Positions 56,143 through 64,000 of a DNA stretch of 64,000 nt are shown here, piece by piece. The notes beneath the pieces were generated by a model, which was not told where the DNA came from, did no database searches, and saw only the letters and a program-made list of their open reading frames with translations. Position numbers and translations under genes: made by a program. Origin of the DNA: Paenibacillus sp. BK033 (lineage in GTDB: Bacteria > Bacillota > Bacilli > Paenibacillales > Paenibacillaceae); NCBI RefSeq assembly GCF_004345425.1, contig NZ_SLVP01000002.1, positions 310,001 to 374,000 of the forward strand, given 5' to 3'. Numbering within the stretch: the first letter of the stretch is position 1; each line of letters begins with the position of its first letter.

Positions 56143-58317
56143 TTATTTCAACGTAACTTCTGCCGTCGAGGAGTTCGGATCCAAGGTTGATCCGATATCC
56201 GAAGTTAATGCTCTGGAGACGGACACGGTATACGTGACTCCCCGCTCGAGAGAAACCTTCAGCAATACCGACGAATTGCTCTTGCCCGGCTGCGCATCCG
56301 TAATAACGGCGTTAGGCGTAAACGAAAAATCGTCTTCATCGGCCGCATGGATCGCTTTTACAGTCGTATTGAAATGCAGTTCAACGGTGGATGCGGCATG
56401 CAGCAAGACATAACGGACCTCTTCCGTAAGCAACGTCTTGATTTCATCCGTCTGATCCGCGAACAAGAACGATAAATCCGTCGCTACCGTGAAATCCGCT
56501 GCAATCAAGCCCGCCGCATCCACAATGTTCTTGTCCTGCAGCAGCTTGAACGCCGCCGCCGCAAGGTCGGCGGTAATATCCGCCGTCACCAGCGAAGCTG
56601 CGCTGATCGCAGGCCCCGTTACCGTTGCTCCGGTAACCTTCAGCCCGTTCAGCTCAGGGCCGCCAATCCCGTTCGGAGGGAAATTCATGCCGTTGCCCGC
56701 TTCCACCGCATCCATTCTCGTTCCCGTCGTCGGCTGGAAAGGATCGGTCTCGAAGGCATCGTGCAGCGAGGCGTTAATGTTGCCGAAGATCACGTTTTGA
56801 ATCTGCTCCAAACCGCTTGTCATCAACGGAGCATAAAGATTGCCGAAGAACATATTTTGCAGGATCGCCGGCGTATAGTAATCCGCCATGCCAACGGTCG
56901 TGAAGCCGTCCGCGTTCAGCGGGGCGCTCTTCTGAAGACGGCTGACCATATTTCCGAGGATAAAGGCCATTCCTTCCATGCCGAGACCTTTAATGCGGGT
57001 CAATCCGCCCGAAAGAACAATGTACTGTTTGCCATATTGGGTGAAGGCGTAAGCGTTTGGCTCCAGACGGCCAATGTCATGGTAGAAGGTAATATCCGGG
57101 TAGAAGCCCTGGAACAGGTTCACCAAATATTTCACCATCGCATTGCCGATGCTCACTTCCGTAAAGCCCCATCTGTCCGCTTTATCGTTTACATCGATGG
57201 CTTGCAGAGGGCTGATGAAGCTTGCCGCGTTGTCCGGTATAAATGCCACGTTGGAACCATGCACGTAGAACTTACTGCGCTGCGCTGCTGCTTGGGCAGT
57301 TGCAGCTACCGCATGCGTATCCTCGCCCGCTTTAAGATTTGGAGCGCTGAACGACAAATAATTTCCGGCAACCAAGTGCGAGTGAGCCGCTTCGTATTCT
57401 TTTGTGCCTACTATCGGAAGATCCTCGGTATCCTCGAGCAGACCACTTCCCTGAAGCTCTCTTTGATGGATCTGCAGATTGAAATCGCCGGATACGAGTC
57501 CCTCTGACAGCAGCAAGTGCCCGTCAAGCGTTCCGTCAAAAGCAACATCGGTAGCGATATGATGCACGCCGCCTCTGTATTCGCCAACGCTGATTTCGTT
57601 GATTTCTACATGCGTATTGTTGTAGGACACGAGCAAATCCTTGCCCGGCACAAGCCGGTCAGCGCGCTTCAGCTTGCCGCTTGGCATAAGGAACAGATGG
57701 TCCGGCGTTACGATGATGCTGCCATGACCGCCGAAGCGGATGTAGATCATCGCGGGCTGATGACTCTCGGGGCCGGTACCGTTACTGAAATTCAGCTTGG
57801 CTTTCTTCCACTCCAGCTGCAGCCCTTCCGAGCTTTGCTTCAAGCTGGCCGTGATCACTTTATCCCCAACGCTGAATTTCTCGATCGCTTGAGAGCCCTG
57901 CGGCGTGCCGATTTGAGTACCGTGCGCGAAGCAGGAGCAGCAGCAATAGCAGGTAACGACATTCCAGGTATCGCCCAGGCTCATGCAGCCTCGGTTGCCA
58001 AGCGTGGCATGGCTCAAATCGGATGGATTGCTGGTATTGAAGCATATTTGAGCCGCATACGGGTACAGGTAGTCGTGCGGGGAACAGCCCGGAATCGAAT
58101 GCCCGTTAATGTCCGTACACTGGCACAAGCGGTGAGCTTGAGGCGTGAAATTGACGTTATCCTGGCAATGCTCCCCGGGACATACCAGGTAGAACGGCTT
58201 TCCGAACTGAAAGTTGTTGTTGTTAATATCTTGAATATTCACTTGGGACCAGTTCACGTCCGTCAAATTTTTCGCCTCGCCCAAGTTGATTTTAAGAGAG
58301 TCTAAACAATCCATCAT
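56143..58317 (-). CDS. Hint-domain protein with Cys-rich N-terminus and degenerate M48-like region, partner of the TcA-like protein
   Basis: 724 residues. Residues 1-128 are Cys-rich (for example CPGEHC, CQC, CYCCCSC). Residues 129 to about 280 form a Hint (hedgehog/intein) domain: C129 in CFAHGTQI, GDKV at 151-154, TPDH at 204-207 (block-B Thr and His), and the end DGHLLLSEGLVSGD. No HN-Cys/Ser/Thr splice end is seen, so one-sided self-cleavage before C129 is more likely than splicing. Residues about 405-480 (NAYAFTQYGKQYIVLSGGL, then MAFILGNMVSR) resemble M48 metallopeptidases where HExxH would stand, but the His and Glu are absent. Residues about 568-640 match a motif repeated in the TcA-like protein. 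The C-terminus is beta-rich. It starts 19 bases after that gene, behind AAAGGGG. Confidence 0.8.
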   Translation of the reverse strand: MMDCLDSLKINLGEAKNLTDVNWSQVNIQDINNNNFQFGKPFYLVCPGEHCQDNVNFTPQAHRLCQCTDINGHSIPGCSPHDYLYPYAAQICFNTSNPSDLSHATLGNRGCMSLGDTWNVVTCYCCCSCFAHGTQIGTPQGSQAIEKFSVGDKVITASLKQSSEGLQLEWKKAKLNFSNGTGPESHQPAMIYIRFGGHGSIIVTPDHLFLMPSGKLKRADRLVPGKDLLVSYNNTHVEINEISVGEYRGGVHHIATDVAFDGTLDGHLLLSEGLVSGDFNLQIHQRELQGSGLLEDTEDLPIVGTKEYEAAHSHLVAGNYLSFSAPNLKAGEDTHAVAATAQAAAQRSKFYVHGSNVAFIPDNAASFISPLQAIDVNDKADRWGFTEVSIGNAMVKYLVNLFQGFYPDITFYHDIGRLEPNAYAFTQYGKQYIVLSGGLTRIKGLGMEGMAFILGNMVSRLQKSAPLNADGFTTVGMADYYTPAILQNMFFGNLYAPLMTSGLEQIQNVIFGNINASLHDAFETDPFQPTTGTRMDAVEAGNGMNFPPNGIGGPELNGLKVTGATVTGPAISAASLVTADITADLAAAAFKLLQDKNIVDAAGLIAADFTVATDLSFLFADQTDEIKTLLTEEVRYVLLHAASTVELHFNTTVKAIHAADEDDFSFTPNAVITDAQPGKSNSSVLLKVSLERGVTYTVSVSRALTSDIGSTLDPNSSTAEVTLK

Positions 58318-58336
58318 TCATAACCCCTTTATTGGT

Positions 58337-61300
58337 TTAGTTGGTTGTGCTTGTTTTCGCGAATACATTGGATTGATAAGTAATAATGACCGTAAGCCCT
58401 GCTAACACATCCGGATTTAATGCTCCATTAAGCAGAAGAGCCGCCGGCGTATTGGATAATTGGAATTGCAGGACGGCATTGAAGCCGGTTCCTGCGATAT
58501 TGCTTAAATCGCAAGTGCCCGAGTTGTTCGTGACGCGGATCGGCGCCGCTGGATTATCCCCAAGCTTCAAGCTCAAAAACGGCGTATTCGCATCCTTATC
58601 GGACACGATTGCTTGATTGGACGTCTGTACCAGAACCGTGGCTGACAATAGGCTTACATTCGATAAATGAGTCAAAATCGTCCGGTCCGTGATTGGGAAG
58701 CTGATCTGCTGCACGCCTTGAGCCGCAGGCGGACTAAACAAAGCAAACCATTCGCTTGGGAAAGCTTGCTTCAGGTCGATGATTTTCGCCGGCGTATACG
58801 GATATGGAGCGTTGTCCGCATGCAGCAGCTGCCGCACCTGATTGGCAAAGTCTGTCCCGCCGTCTTTGGCCGTGTACTGGATCTTGACGATTACATCCGA
58901 GATATTGGCGAAATCGAATCGGTTCGTCTCCGGCGGTAGACTCAGCGTCCACGAGGATACGGCTCCCGTCCCTTCGAACGGCAAATACCGGTCGTCTCTG
59001 AAATCGAGAACAAACAGCCCGGAATCATTCATCCCCCTGGTTACGGCAACCTGCTGCGCGAGACGGCTTTGCCTTAATACGTCCGTTCCCGGTAACGGAT
59101 TAGCCGGATCGAGGAGATATTTGACCCCCGAGATTTTATCGTCCGATTGAACGACAACCGAATTGCGGTTTTGAACCAGTATTGCGTTAATGTTCTGGTA
59201 CGGTCCGACAACAGCCGGAATGGATATCGCGATGGACTTGATCTTGCGGCAATAATGACCCGGGAAGTCGAAATCGAACAGCTTCTCGCTGAATTCGAAA
59301 TCCAGCTTGCCCTGTGTCCCCGTGCCGCCCTGCATCCCCCCCTTAAAAGCCATAAATTTGACCGGATCCAGGCTGAGCAAGGAAACCGTCTTCTCCAGCT
59401 CCAAATCTCTGGAATTGTTGAACAGGTAAGCCTTCTCCATCTGACTCAAGGCAAGCAGCAAGCCTTCTCCGGCAAGCAGTCCGCGGTGAAGATTATCCCA
59501 ATAGTCGAACTGCAGGAATTCATCCTGCCGCTCCAGCTCGTACTGGTAAGCCGCTTGCGCAGCCATCGCCATGTCCATTGCAAGCTGATAGCATTGGAAG
59601 TAGGTCGTTGACAGCCGGCTGATCATCCATTGGTACAGCTCTTGGCCGGTAAACTTGCCGCGCAGGAACTGCTCGACTTCATCCTGCTGCTTCATCGATT
59701 GTTGATGAATGTCCAGCTCCCGCTGCAGCATGTCCGCCCGGACGTTTGAACCGGCAATTTGCTGATCCAGCTGCTTCACCTCGGAAGCCGCTATGTCCCG
59801 CTGCAGCCCCCACTCCTCCCGGCGGCGCACGTACTGTGCTCCGGTGCTGATCAAGCCGGCGGCTTTATCCAATCCGTTTGCCGTTCCGTCCACCATGGCG
59901 GCGCCCGCATTTACCGCATCGCCGAATTGCATGCCGCCGTCCGCCAATCCGAATATGTTCGGTGCCAGATAAGCCCCGACCGACAGCCCGTGAATGGCAA
60001 CGGAAGCCACCTGAAGATTCGCCGAAACCCCTCTTAGGGTCAAATCGGTAATCTCAAGCCCGTTGATGTTCTCGTTATACAGGGAGCTGTAATGATTCTG
60101 ACGGAACAAGGCATTTGCCCGGCTCTCCGTCAGGGACGCAACCGTATCCGCAATCTCCTCCAGTTGCTTCTCCTTGATCATTGTCGTGAGATTAAGGATA
60201 TTTTTCTCGTGCGTGCTCTGCAGGAGCGCCAGACCTTCCGCATCGTTCCTCTCAAGCGCGGCGAGCAAGCTTCCGCCAAATTGAGTCAACGTGCCCGCGA
60301 TCGATTTGGCTCTATCCAGCAGGAAGGCGAACCGGTAAGGAACCCCCTGATCCACCGGCGACAGGGCAGACAACGGATTTACGCCGGAGCTCGCCATGCG
60401 AATTAATTGAGCGGGATCAATCGGCGGCTCGAATAAAGCGAGAGATTGCGGTATGCCCTGGATGTTGAGACAATGCCGGATCTTGAACAGACGGTCCTCC
60501 ACCCGGTCCCAATACCCGATAAATTGCCGGTTCTCCGGTACGCAGAAATAGGTGTCCAGCGCATTGAACGGAGAATACGCCATTAATGCGTCGCCTGCAG
60601 GCGCCTCCTGCTCCAACGCAATGAAAAATTGCGGAATGTCCTTCTGGTACTGCGCAAGAAGATCGTTAAACGTTTTGGGCTCCGGTTCCGGGAATTTCCC
60701 AAGATCCTCCGGTCTTTGCCCCAGCAGATCATAAGCGTACACGTACATCATCGTAGCCGTTACAATCGACTCCCAGGTGTACTGCGCAAAGTAGGAATCG
60801 CCCCATTGCAGAAGGTTGTCGATATAAGCCATTACAACCGCTTTTTCATAAGCTCCAATACGCAAGCCGGCGATGGCGTCCGGATCAAACGGATCCATAT
60901 TGTAGGCGTCAATCTCCTGCGGATTGGTCAATTGATCCTTAAGAGCTTCCAAAGTGTGATTCCGGAAAGGATTAAACTGCCAGAAACGCGCATTCGAATT
61001 GCTCAATTGGTCGTTCAGAAGCCGGTTTCGGACCGAATCGATCTGCTTGTCGTCCAAGAAAGCGAACAACTGGTCAATCGGCGTGGTTTCCGAGAAATCC
61101 GTGCTTACGGCCCCTTCGTCCGTAATAATCTTCTGATCGACCAGAATCTTGTAAATACGCTGCGAGCTTGTCAGCCCAATCGTCGATGTCTGGAAGTCAC
61201 CCGGACCGATCTGCAATGGCTGCAACGTAGGGTTGAAAATATACTGATACCACTTCTCTGCGTCCTGATAGCTTTGATTGGTCTTGAGCAGGTCGGCGAT

Positions 61301-64000
61301 CAAATACGGCGCATGGAAGAACAGCTCCCAATAATACGTCTTGTAAGCTCCGTCAAAATCAACCTGCGCCCCGTCCGCCGCCGCCGGCGCTATGACAAAA
61401 TGGCTGTCGAACCGGAATCGCTTGAACAGCAGCTCCGCTTCAACCGGAATTTGCTGCGACTCCAGACTGAGCAGCGCGTCGATTCCGCCGGTGAAGAGGG
61501 CCGAGCTAAGCCGGTGAACGGCTGCTGTCGTCAGGCGGAATGCCGTGAAGTTGTATTTCATGCTGCCGATGCCGTCCTTGTTCCGGTCCAGGAAACCGAC
61601 GGATACCGGAAACGGCCATTGGTACAGCGTATCCATGACATGACGGACCTTCAGATTCTCGTTTGGCTGTCCGTCCAGCAGCCCTTCCACGAATTCGTTT
61701 AATTCATAGAAATCGATATCGGCCATAATTCTGCCGTTAGGGTCCAAATACCCCGATTTGACGAGCTGCTGGTACACGGATTGGGAGCCGGAAGCTTCAA
61801 TATCAATCGGCGCCGGCGCGACAAAGGACTGTTCCATGAACATGGGACTGTTCATCAGGATGTTCACGACTGCCGAAGTATTGGCGACGAGCTGCGGCTG
61901 CAGATACTCCGTCAGGCTCTGGGCATCCGAGTCATTTTGCAGGACCCCGTCCTCATCCAGGAATCCTCCTTGCACGAGCAGATTGTAGATCGATTGGGAA
62001 CCGTCTGCGTTAATGTTGAGATTGGACGAAATAAAGGACGCCGGCGTAAAAATCGTATCCGGGTTCAGCAGCGCTTCGCTAATGGCGGGCACATGCAGCT
62101 CCTCATCGATATCCATCAGCAGGAAGGCTTCTTTATCTCCTTTGAACAAAAAGGCCGCAGGATGGTTCTTTACGGTAAGCACTTCGTATTCATTGCCCCT
62201 CATATTGCCGGACAGCGATACCGTTCCCATTGCTCCGCTGATCTGCTGCAGCACATAAGACGTTTTCGCCGGGATATCCGCCTGTCCGGACAGATAGCCG
62301 GCCACGTCCTTTCCGAGCTGAGCAAAACGGAAGGAGCCCTGAACGAAGCCTCGCTCATTGATATAGCCGGATTTCATAAGCCCGTTCCAAACCGCCGTCG
62401 ACTGCCCGGCATCCAGGCCAAGCGATGACGAGACAAAGGATGCTTCATTCAACCGGGATGCCGCAACAACCGGCGAAGGAGTCCGGATCGAATCAGCCGC
62501 ATAGTTGTCGTATACGATTTGATTCGTGTCAATCAGATTCAGCCTGCCGGAGCTGCGGTCAATTTCCGGCCGGAAATAAGTCTGGCTGATTAATGCCTCT
62601 TTCCCCGCTATGATGTACTCGTCCGGGTTTACGATAAAGCCGGGCTGCAGGTCATCGTTCATTACGATAGGACGGAACACGGGCAGGAAGCCGGTGTGCC
62701 CGACATTTTTAGCCAGGACGAACTGATGAGTCACTTCGTATAAACGGTCCTCGAATTGCTGCAGCGCGTCTGTAGCGGACTGCGGGGCCGCCGGCATCGC
62801 GAATGCGGACAGACCGCCAATATCAATCATGGGACCCAGGAAAATGACCAGCTTCTCGAATGGGTTGGCCCCGACATTAGGCGTTAGATAGTTATTTCTT
62901 TCGATCTTAAGCGGATAGACCTTGTTCCACCAAAGCTGAGAGGCATCAAATTGACTAGCGTCGAACAGCGTTTTGACTCCATTCAAATTCATAAAAGTGC
63001 TGTTGTCCGCCGAAATGACCGTATCCTCCGACAGCGTTTGCGGGGCAACCCAGGTACCGCTGAAGTTGTAGAACGTATACCGGATCGTGGCTCTTACCGA
63101 ACGCTGCTGTGCCGAGCCGGTGCCGTTATCCCTTACGGATTTCTGCTCGACCCAAAACAGGAAGAGGCGGTTGAATACATATACGGGCGAGACGGTATCC
63201 GAATTGATCGAAACTTTAATCTCGTTCCATTCCGACCACACGTTGCCTTCATCCCGCGTCATATAGTAATACTTGTAAGGCTGCGTTTCCGTCCGGGCAA
63301 AAAGATACGTCACCTCCGCGTTATTATGCGTCTCATCCGTCACGCGCGTATGATAGGTGTCGACAACCTTCAGCTTGGCAAGCTCGGCGAAGCTGTCCAG
63401 GTACCTGCGAAATGCGGCCTCCACGGTCCCCTTCGTAATATCGCCCTGCTTCAGCGTATTCTGCAAATCGGTGAACAGAGAGGTCCTGTTCTTCCGGTAG
63501 GACGGATTAATATAGTTTTCCGGATATAAGAACACTTGGCGGTTCGCTTCCCAAAGACGGTAGTTGATCATCCAACTCCACCAGGCCTCAGGAATATTGA
63601 ATTGAACGACCCCCGGCTCCAGCCGCTCCCTGCATCTCTGGAGATACAGCTGAATGGCGTTCAACGCTTCTTTGATATAAGAGATAGTCGCGCAGCCGCT
63701 CATTTCCACGTCGATTAACAAATATTCATACAAATTCCGGCTGTTCTTGATCCATCCCAAATCATCCTTTTGCGACAGCGCATGGAGCGCCGTTGGAATC
63801 AATGCCGTCCTCTGCTTCTCCTGAACGGCACCGTTCACCTGAAGGAACAAGCTGTCCCAATCGTCGCCTCCCAAACGCGCTCTTAACGCCAGCAGCAGAT
63901 TATCCGCCGCTTTCGCGTAGTCCGTCCAATGCGTTGCGGCATCCTGTCCGGCAATCTCGCTAACACCTAACAAAAGACTAAAGCCGGCGCCGGTTGCATG
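58337..64000 (-). CDS. TcA-type insecticidal toxin complex subunit (N-terminus beyond the window)
   Basis: 1887 residues are visible and the frame is open to the right edge, so the N-terminus is missing. In order: a helical shell part; a neuraminidase-like region near residues 200-330 (VVDTYHTRVTDETHNNAEVT; YNFSGTWVAPQTL); four copies of a short motif near 533, 663, 735 and 943; LFFHAPYLIADLL and YQYIFNPT near 915; a long helical channel-forming segment near 1260-1530 with a hydrophobic Gly/Ala-rich tip; and the TcB-binding domain near 1580 (CRKIKSIAISIPAVVGPYQN). These are landmarks of TcA/TcdA pore-forming subunits, which assemble as pentamers and inject a cargo released from TcB-TcC. No TcB/TcC gene is visible. 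The next gene is a Hint-domain protein instead. Confidence 0.88.
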   Translation of the reverse strand, partial: HATGAGFSLLLGVSEIAGQDAATHWTDYAKAADNLLLALRARLGGDDWDSLFLQVNGAVQEKQRTALIPTALHALSQKDDLGWIKNSRNLYEYLLIDVEMSGCATISYIKEALNAIQLYLQRCRERLEPGVVQFNIPEAWWSWMINYRLWEANRQVFLYPENYINPSYRKNRTSLFTDLQNTLKQGDITKGTVEAAFRRYLDSFAELAKLKVVDTYHTRVTDETHNNAEVTYLFARTETQPYKYYYMTRDEGNVWSEWNEIKVSINSDTVSPVYVFNRLFLFWVEQKSVRDNGTGSAQQRSVRATIRYTFYNFSGTWVAPQTLSEDTVISADNSTFMNLNGVKTLFDASQFDASQLWWNKVYPLKIERNNYLTPNVGANPFEKLVIFLGPMIDIGGLSAFAMPAAPQSATDALQQFEDRLYEVTHQFVLAKNVGHTGFLPVFRPIVMNDDLQPGFIVNPDEYIIAGKEALISQTYFRPEIDRSSGRLNLIDTNQIVYDNYAADSIRTPSPVVAASRLNEASFVSSSLGLDAGQSTAVWNGLMKSGYINERGFVQGSFRFAQLGKDVAGYLSGQADIPAKTSYVLQQISGAMGTVSLSGNMRGNEYEVLTVKNHPAAFLFKGDKEAFLLMDIDEELHVPAISEALLNPDTIFTPASFISSNLNINADGSQSIYNLLVQGGFLDEDGVLQNDSDAQSLTEYLQPQLVANTSAVVNILMNSPMFMEQSFVAPAPIDIEASGSQSVYQQLVKSGYLDPNGRIMADIDFYELNEFVEGLLDGQPNENLKVRHVMDTLYQWPFPVSVGFLDRNKDGIGSMKYNFTAFRLTTAAVHRLSSALFTGGIDALLSLESQQIPVEAELLFKRFRFDSHFVIAPAAADGAQVDFDGAYKTYYWELFFHAPYLIADLLKTNQSYQDAEKWYQYIFNPTLQPLQIGPGDFQTSTIGLTSSQRIYKILVDQKIITDEGAVSTDFSETTPIDQLFAFLDDKQIDSVRNRLLNDQLSNSNARFWQFNPFRNHTLEALKDQLTNPQEIDAYNMDPFDPDAIAGLRIGAYEKAVVMAYIDNLLQWGDSYFAQYTWESIVTATMMYVYAYDLLGQRPEDLGKFPEPEPKTFNDLLAQYQKDIPQFFIALEQEAPAGDALMAYSPFNALDTYFCVPENRQFIGYWDRVEDRLFKIRHCLNIQGIPQSLALFEPPIDPAQLIRMASSGVNPLSALSPVDQGVPYRFAFLLDRAKSIAGTLTQFGGSLLAALERNDAEGLALLQSTHEKNILNLTTMIKEKQLEEIADTVASLTESRANALFRQNHYSSLYNENINGLEITDLTLRGVSANLQVASVAIHGLSVGAYLAPNIFGLADGGMQFGDAVNAGAAMVDGTANGLDKAAGLISTGAQYVRRREEWGLQRDIAASEVKQLDQQIAGSNVRADMLQRELDIHQQSMKQQDEVEQFLRGKFTGQELYQWMISRLSTTYFQCYQLAMDMAMAAQAAYQYELERQDEFLQFDYWDNLHRGLLAGEGLLLALSQMEKAYLFNNSRDLELEKTVSLLSLDPVKFMAFKGGMQGGTGTQGKLDFEFSEKLFDFDFPGHYCRKIKSIAISIPAVVGPYQNINAILVQNRNSVVVQSDDKISGVKYLLDPANPLPGTDVLRQSRLAQQVAVTRGMNDSGLFVLDFRDDRYLPFEGTGAVSSWTLSLPPETNRFDFANISDVIVKIQYTAKDGGTDFANQVRQLLHADNAPYPYTPAKIIDLKQAFPSEWFALFSPPAAQGVQQISFPITDRTILTHLSNVSLLSATVLVQTSNQAIVSDKDANTPFLSLKLGDNPAAPIRVTNNSGTCDLSNIAGTGFNAVLQFQLSNTPAALLLNGALNPDVLAGLTVIITYQSNVFAKTSTTN

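Noticed and set aside
60629..61702. 357-codon plus-strand frame opposite the TcA-like gene, plus long frames at 56761-57507 and 57517-58305
   Set aside because: They lie wholly antisense to clear coding sequence with family motifs, have no recognisable domains or ribosome sites, and have arginine/histidine-rich compositions typical of shadow frames.

Overview
The window looks like a chromosomal segment of a Paenibacillus-type, endospore-forming member of the Bacillota. This rests on two gerA-family germinant receptor operons, SLH (S-layer homology) domains in a large secreted protein, a YesM/YesN-type two-component pair, many strong Shine-Dalgarno sequences (GGAGG type), ATGA start/stop overlaps, and a very high density of sugar-utilisation genes. 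No rRNA, tRNA, IS element, phage or CRISPR array is visible. The genus is inferred from gene content and not from a marker gene.

Layout, left to right. (1) 1-3969, minus: a secreted protein with an N-terminal kelch propeller followed by at least ten tandem 90-residue Ig-like/OmpL47-type repeats, running off the left edge. (2) 4.2-11.7 kb: a probable L-fucose locus read leftward (aldo/keto reductase, Zn-alcohol dehydrogenase, lactonase-type amidohydrolase, GH95 alpha-L-fucosidase, serine hydrolase) with a divergent AraC regulator. (3) 11.7-19.6 kb: a broken PhyH dioxygenase gene, a nucleoside hydrolase, an AraC regulator divergent from a GH2 beta-galactosidase, a HAD hydrolase overlapping an internal fragment of UvrA, and a DapA-family aldolase. 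(4) 19.6-28.9 kb: an arabinofuranoside-type locus (GH127, Cof-type HAD, Gfo/Idh/MocA oxidoreductase, Zn-dehydrogenase, LacI regulator, complete ABC sugar importer); near-identical palindromes sit in front of its two transcription units. (5) 29.1-35.1 kb: a PatB/MalY lyase and a 1542-residue SLH/beta-helix surface protein. (6) 35.4-43.1 kb: gluconate kinase and GntP permease downstream of a solute-binding lipoprotein, a YesM-type kinase and a YesN-type regulator, with no ABC permease. (7) 43.4-54 kb: two germinant receptor operons flanking a divergent pair made of an ArsR-type regulator and a GH51 arabinofuranosidase. (8) 54.2-55.5 kb: an epoxide hydrolase. (9) 55.5-64 kb: a three-gene operon read leftward, with the C-terminal 1887 residues of a TcA-type toxin subunit, a 724-residue Hint-domain protein, and a small Cys-rich putative zinc-ribbon protein.

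Most modules pair a local regulator with its enzymes. Fucosides, beta-galactosides, arabinofuranosides and gluconate each appear to have their own sensing unit. The most unusual part is the right edge. The TcA-like protein and the Hint protein share a sequence motif, present about four times in the former and once in the latter. The Hint protein also carries a stretch resembling M48 peptidases but without HExxH. No TcB/TcC (Rhs-type) partner is in view. A Tc-like particle with a self-cleaving partner is the best candidate here for an undescribed system.
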